Source: JAJYSO01 sp964451785
GTDB taxonomy: Bacteria > Bacteroidota > Bacteroidia > Flavobacteriales > Flavobacteriaceae
DNA length: 42,368 nucleotides
Direction: 5' to 3'
NCBI GenBank assembly: GCA_964451785.1
Contig: CAYVJG010000027.1
Location: 1 to 42,368 of the forward strand
Below, piece by piece: positions 39,387 to 42,368 of this stretch (the stretch's first letter is position 1; each line of letters begins with the position of its first letter). The notes beneath the pieces were generated by a model, which was given only the letters and a program-made list of their open reading frames with translations, made no database searches and was not told the origin of the DNA. Position numbers and translations under genes: made by a program.

Positions 39387-39749
39387 ATGACGGATAAAAT
39401 AGACCAAAAAACACTAAAAATCAGAGAATTAAAAGGCTTTAATCAACACTATATGGCCGCTGAACTCGATATTTCTCAACGCGCCTACAGCAAAATAGAG
39501 CGCGAAGAGACTAAGTTAGACTAGGGACGGCTGCAGCATATCGCTCAAATCCTAAAAATCGAACCGGTAGATTTAATTTCTTTTGACGACAGTTTAGTGT
39601 TTACCAATTGTAACCAATCCGGGAAAATCAATCACATCCACAACTTCCCCCAAGAACTGAAAGAGCAATACGAAAACCGTATTAAAAGTCTGACTGAAGA
39701 AGTAACTTTTTTACGGCAAATGTTGTTAAACCAGCAGGCAGAGGGATAA
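39387..39749 (+). pseudogene. XRE-type transcription regulator interrupted by TAG
   Basis: From ATG 39387 (MTDKIDQKTLKIRELKGFN) the frame encodes an HTH: MAAELDISQRAYSKIEREE (turn-helix region). TAG at 39522-39524 stands where relatives have Trp (LDWxRLxxIA), so TGG to TAG is the likely change. The same frame continues without loss for 75 codons (GRLQHIAQILKIEPVDLI then a C-terminal coiled region EQYENRIKSLTEEVTFLRQML) to TAA at 39747-39749. It is divergent from precursor 1, so it may once have controlled the RiPP operon. A sequencing error would restore it. Confidence 0.75.
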
Positions 39750-39869
39750 AGAATGCTATTAGCCATTAGCCTTTAGCTGTTAGCCAAGGGCAAAAGGCCA
39801 AAAGCCCACTTCCTATTTAGTAATCAAGATAAAACCGCAATTTTCATTTCTTGACTAAGGTGTTCTTTT

Positions 39870-40682
39870 TTAAAATTCTTCAGCCAATTCCACTAATTTA
39901 TCCAATAACTGAAATCGATGATCTTGTTGTAAAAGTGTTCCGCTGAGACGGTGGTCTTCACAATAAATAAAAAACAAATATGTTTTTTCTGGAGGTATTT
40001 TAAGCGTGTTTTGAAGTAAATTGTTATTAAACAGCGGGTCGTCTTTAGTAAATAAATTTTCGAGGTCGTCAGCGATTATAGAGGGAATATATGCTGCTGC
40101 TTCTTTAGCCTCTCCACCAAATAGGGCTTTGAGTTTTCGAAATCCAAATAAGACCAGGTTGCCAATATTGCCATGGCTTGGATGGTATAAGTGGTAACGC
40201 TTTTGCATATCTTGTGTCAATTGGTTTTGGAAATCCTGCTGATACTGTTTAACATCCAAGGTATCGCGTCCCTCTGCATTAATAACAACCTCATTTAAGC
40301 CAAACCGTTTTTTGTACAGGCGAATTTTTGCCGGGTGTTGCAAAATATAGTGATCGACAATAATTTGTCGAGTTTGTATAAATAAATTACTGAAAATAAG
40401 CGTATCTCGAAGCTGAGCCTTGATGTTGAATTCTCCTGTTTCTGTGGTGTAAACACTGTGCCCCTGCGTGCTATTTTCTATTTTGACAAGAATTGTTGTT
40501 GCGCTGTCCAAAACGACTTTACCCGAAACCTCTTGTGCTGATAGTGCTGTGGTGAGCAAACACGCATTTAGGGTTAAAGCGAATGCAATCACCTTTTTTG
40601 AGGCGAAATGACAAGGAGTGTTTGGGAAGTTATTGACAGGCTTATTCAAATCTATATTTTGTTTTAGGGAGTTGATAAGCAA
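39870..40682 (-). CDS. CarboxypepD_reg-like exported protein
   Basis: An exported protein of up to 270 residues. The body begins with a CarboxypepD_reg-like beta-sandwich (AQEVSGKVVLDSATT, TTETGEFNIKAQLRDTLIFS, RLYKKRFGLNEVVI), common to Bacteroidota surface proteins. The rest is unassigned (FGFRKLKALFGGEAKEAAAY; KTYLFFIYCEDHRL). A hydrophobic stretch ending SAQ fits a signal peptide, but the only in-frame start is TTG at 40682, with a long N-region and 41 bp overlap with the upstream gene. The true start is therefore uncertain. Co-transcribed with the retropepsin-like gene. Confidence 0.7.
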   Translation of the reverse strand: MLINSLKQNIDLNKPVNNFPNTPCHFASKKVIAFALTLNACLLTTALSAQEVSGKVVLDSATTILVKIENSTQGHSVYTTETGEFNIKAQLRDTLIFSNLFIQTRQIIVDHYILQHPAKIRLYKKRFGLNEVVINAEGRDTLDVKQYQQDFQNQLTQDMQKRYHLYHPSHGNIGNLVLFGFRKLKALFGGEAKEAAAYIPSIIADDLENLFTKDDPLFNNNLLQNTLKIPPEKTYLFFIYCEDHRLSGTLLQQDHRFQLLDKLVELAEEF

Positions 40683-41811
40683 TCACTTTTTTCGTTCCAT
40701 CGCGTAAAATAGTCATTTTCATTTCTGGGCTAAAATGTTCTTTCTTAAATTTTTCTAAATCACATTTTTCTTTTGGCAGCGTATGGCCATTGATCTTTAA
40801 AATAATATCGCCAATTTTGAGCTGTTTATTTGACTCTACTCGGGCATTGACATAAAATTGGTGACGATCAAAGTTAAACCCTAAATCAAACCCGTATTTC
40901 AACGAGGGATCGACATATTTTTCTTGTTCGTTTTGTGGATAAGGCTTGAGATATAATTTATGTTTGTGCTGGTCTAAAAAGACGTGAAACTGTTTGATAT
41001 ATTGAAACCCCATATTATCTATACTAGCATCGGGATTTACAGACGCCGGCGAACTGGGAAGGAAGATGTGATTAAACCATCCGCCAAATTTAATGTGTAA
41101 AGTATCAACTTTATAAGATTTTGCGATATGATGATCTTTCCCGTATAATCCGATACCACCTGAGCTGTATGCTGTGATATGCGGGTGATCTTCGGCGTAT
41201 TTTAAGAGCTTCTTTTGGGGAGCAAGGTTTAAGACGCTGGCACTTCCGGTATCGAAGAGTACATTATGTTTTTTACCATTGACTTTTAATTTTGCTAAAG
41301 GACCATACCAATAATTGGATTTAATAAAACCATTTAATTTTTTCTTGTCGAATTTTTTCGGATTATAAAACTTAATCATTTGGTTTTTAGAATCAATTTC
41401 TATGAAATAGCCTTCCATAATATCAATTCCCAAAATCCCATCTAAATGTATTTTACAAATATTTTTATTAAGCGTTTTTAAATTGAGAACGGAAACGGCT
41501 AAGGGTTTAAACGTTGTTTCGTCAATCTTTATCCCACTTAGACGTACTTTTACAAGTTGCCTTTTCGCACCATAAATACCAATAACCGTAGAGGAGTCTA
41601 TTATTTGTAGATTGTTGGATAGTGTTGAATCGATTATTGTTTGCGTAGCTCCGGTATCAAACACAAAGTTGTACGCATCGTTGTCAATATTTATCTTAAC
41701 AATGGGTACACCTGCTATTTCTCGATAAGGTAAAATTATTTTTTGCGCAAAAACAATTTGCCCCAATAATAAGTTAATGATAAGAAACAAGATATATATA
41801 TTTTTTTTCAT
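40642..41811 (-). CDS. Exported retropepsin-like aspartyl protease with PDZ domain
   Basis: Start chosen at 41811 (MKKNIYILFLIINLLLGQIVFAQ, a clear signal peptide); an upstream in-frame ATG exists at 41829. Two aspartyl motifs are visible: FDTGATQTIID and FDTGSASVLNL, about 135 residues apart, so both halves of a pepsin-like site are in one chain. A PDZ-like region follows near the C terminus (VESNKQLKIGDIILKINGHTLP). Periplasmic or membrane-bound in place. It lies downstream of the Cys-rich GG peptide, behind a strong hairpin. Whether it acts on that peptide is unknown. Confidence 0.8.
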   Translation of the reverse strand: MKKNIYILFLIINLLLGQIVFAQKIILPYREIAGVPIVKINIDNDAYNFVFDTGATQTIIDSTLSNNLQIIDSSTVIGIYGAKRQLVKVRLSGIKIDETTFKPLAVSVLNLKTLNKNICKIHLDGILGIDIMEGYFIEIDSKNQMIKFYNPKKFDKKKLNGFIKSNYWYGPLAKLKVNGKKHNVLFDTGSASVLNLAPQKKLLKYAEDHPHITAYSSGGIGLYGKDHHIAKSYKVDTLHIKFGGWFNHIFLPSSPASVNPDASIDNMGFQYIKQFHVFLDQHKHKLYLKPYPQNEQEKYVDPSLKYGFDLGFNFDRHQFYVNARVESNKQLKIGDIILKINGHTLPKEKCDLEKFKKEHFSPEMKMTILRDGTKKVIAYQLPKTKYRFE

Positions 41812-41843
41812 AGTGCATTTTAAATTCATTATACCCTGTTATA

Positions 41844-41887
41844 AATAATATTTGTTAAGGGTCAATTAATCCTTAACAAACATTATT
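41844..41887 (-). terminator. Strong hairpin between peptide 2 and the protease
   Basis: AATAATATTTGTTAAGG and CCTTAACAAACATTATT form a 16 of 17 bp stem with a 10 nt loop. It can end the precursor 2 transcript or act as a partial terminator before the protease gene 33 bp further on. Confidence 0.7.
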
Positions 41888-41924
41888 TAATTGATATGGA
41901 TTTAATCTATTGAGATTAAAATGG

Positions 41925-42134
41925 TTACGGCATCGAATCCAAATAATCTTCAGTGGTTCCGCAGCGATTTGAACACTTTCCAAAGGAAATATGGTCATGG
42001 CTATCTAAGCAGCATTTTTTATGTTTTGCACTTCCACTTTTACAGCTCGTCAAACAAAGCCCTCCATTTACTTGCTCCATTTCGCGTTTGTTGAGTTTTT
42101 GCATAGTTTTCTTGTTTAACTCTAATTTGTTCAT
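41925..42134 (-). CDS. GG-leader Cys-rich peptide 2 (bacteriocin-like precursor)
   Basis: A 69-residue peptide starting at ATG 42134 (MNKLELNKKT); an upstream in-frame ATG at 42164 falls inside the cassette and is not conserved. The leader ends REMEQVNGG (25 residues), a good double-glycine site. The core of 44 residues has six Cys (LCLTSC, KKCCLDS, FGKCSNRC) plus many Ser, Lys and His. No tailoring enzyme is adjacent, so it may be a disulfide-rich peptide, or be modified and exported by the operon 3 kb away. The shared promoter cassette supports co-regulation. Confidence 0.82.
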   Translation of the reverse strand: MNKLELNKKTMQKLNKREMEQVNGGLCLTSCKSGSAKHKKCCLDSHDHISFGKCSNRCGTTEDYLDSMP

Positions 42135-42152
42135 AATTGATATGATTTTAAT

Positions 42153-42261
42153 GCCTATTATCAAAATAAAATAGGACTTTGGTTAATAAAAATCCCTGAC
42201 TAAACAAGGATAGGTTTTAGTTACAGGAACAAATACAAAACAACAATTAAGATTATTTTAT
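42153..42261 (-). promoter_or_regulatory. Precursor promoter cassette, copy 2
   Basis: Second copy of the cassette at 39220-39328. The -7-like box reads TGTATTTG here instead of TATATTTG. TTCCTGTAACTAAAAC is fully conserved, as is AACCAAAGTCCTATTTTATT. It ends 18 bp before the ATG of peptide 2. Confidence 0.8.
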
Positions 42262-42313
42262 TTATAGAGTTATACGTATATTTTCTTATATTAGCAATCT
42301 AATTTACAGCATA

Positions 42314-42368
42314 ATGGAAAAATTTGAAGGACAAAATATACTAGACTTTATGAAAGCTTTCCCTGATG
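42314..42368 (+). CDS. Start of a probable IS1595-type transposase (partial)
   Basis: The window ends 18 codons into a rightward frame beginning MEKFEGQNILDFMKAFPD. This resembles the N terminus of IS1595-family transposases (MEKFKGQNLLEF-type start before a zinc-ribbon). Only the first residues are visible, so the call is tentative. Confidence 0.4.
   Translation, partial: MEKFEGQNILDFMKAFPD

Noticed and set aside
39750..39869. Coding or RNA gene in the TTAGCC/GGCCAAAAGCC tract
   Set aside because: It is a low-complexity repeat-like stretch after the broken XRE gene, with no frame or stable hairpin.
42134..42164. Upstream ATG at 42164 as start of peptide 2
   Set aside because: It lies inside the conserved upstream cassette, would add a hydrophobic segment foreign to GG leaders, and is not matched in precursor 1.
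39220..42261. The duplicated 109-bp cassette as ends of a composite transposon
   Set aside because: The copies are in direct orientation, each stops just before a start codon and lacks terminal inverted repeats, so a promoter role explains them better.
1..42368. CRISPR array or tRNA/rRNA genes
   Set aside because: No regularly spaced direct repeats with unique spacers and no cloverleaf or rRNA sequence was noticed on either strand by eye. A tRNA scan was not possible here.

Overview
The window looks like chromosomal DNA of a flavobacterium (Bacteroidota, probably Flavobacteriaceae). Supporting signs are the AT-rich composition, start regions with little Shine-Dalgarno signal, several promoters fitting the Bacteroidota consensus (TTG/TTTG, about 18-21 bases, TAnnTTTG), a peptidase-ABC exporter with a grasp-with-SPASM type peptide cluster, and the families present (PorT-like barrel, CarboxypepD_reg-like protein, monofunctional proline dehydrogenase). 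Family names come from reading motifs by eye; no database search was made.

Layout. 1-1250: mostly non-coding, with copies of a short TACC-ended inverted-repeat element (MITE-like) and two gene fragments that abut them. 1254-10003: housekeeping and catabolism: a HI0933-type flavoprotein, upp, a RidA deaminase plus aldehyde dehydrogenase pair that fits the lower kynurenine pathway, BrkB/YihY, proline dehydrogenase, aroB and an aldo/keto reductase. 10100-15034: a tight leftward run of stress and detoxification genes (hemerythrin, two DUF488 genes of which one is interrupted by a stop, SDR, two AhpD-like proteins, DoxX, OsmC, methyltransferase, cupin). 15233-21789: aconitase, RIC/ScdA iron-sulfur repair protein, cupin, two azurin-like cupredoxins and copper nitrite reductase nirK. 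22214-24641: nicotinate phosphoribosyltransferase and tryptophan 2,3-dioxygenase.

24871-29267 is the most interesting respiratory locus: a single leftward operon reading Rrf2/NsrR-like regulator, cbb3-like (C-family) haem-copper oxidase subunit I with an unusual N-terminal extension, a CcoO-like dihaem cytochrome c, two small unknown membrane proteins and a group III truncated haemoglobin. No cNOR or qNOR gene is present, yet nirK, RIC and the NsrR-like regulator are. A 20-base sequence is identical upstream of the Rrf2 operon and of the cupin-RIC(-aconitase) operon, at the same distance from the predicted -7 box, so these probably form one nitric-oxide regulon. The oxidase-like complex is a candidate NO reductase or NO-tolerant oxidase. 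A second truncated haemoglobin with a small membrane protein, and a tandem universal stress protein, follow.

32610-39200 is a RiPP (modified peptide) operon whose seven genes overlap end to start: GG-leader precursor peptide, a lipoprotein, ATP-grasp ligase, a 65-residue unknown, a SPASM protein lacking a radical-SAM cysteine triad, a C39-peptidase ABC exporter and an HlyD adaptor. A second, cysteine-rich GG-leader peptide sits at 41925-42134. Both precursor genes carry the same roughly 109-base upstream cassette although the peptides are unrelated, so the promoter cassette appears to have been copied. A divergent XRE regulator beside the first precursor is broken by a TAG stop. The window ends just inside a probable IS1595-type transposase.
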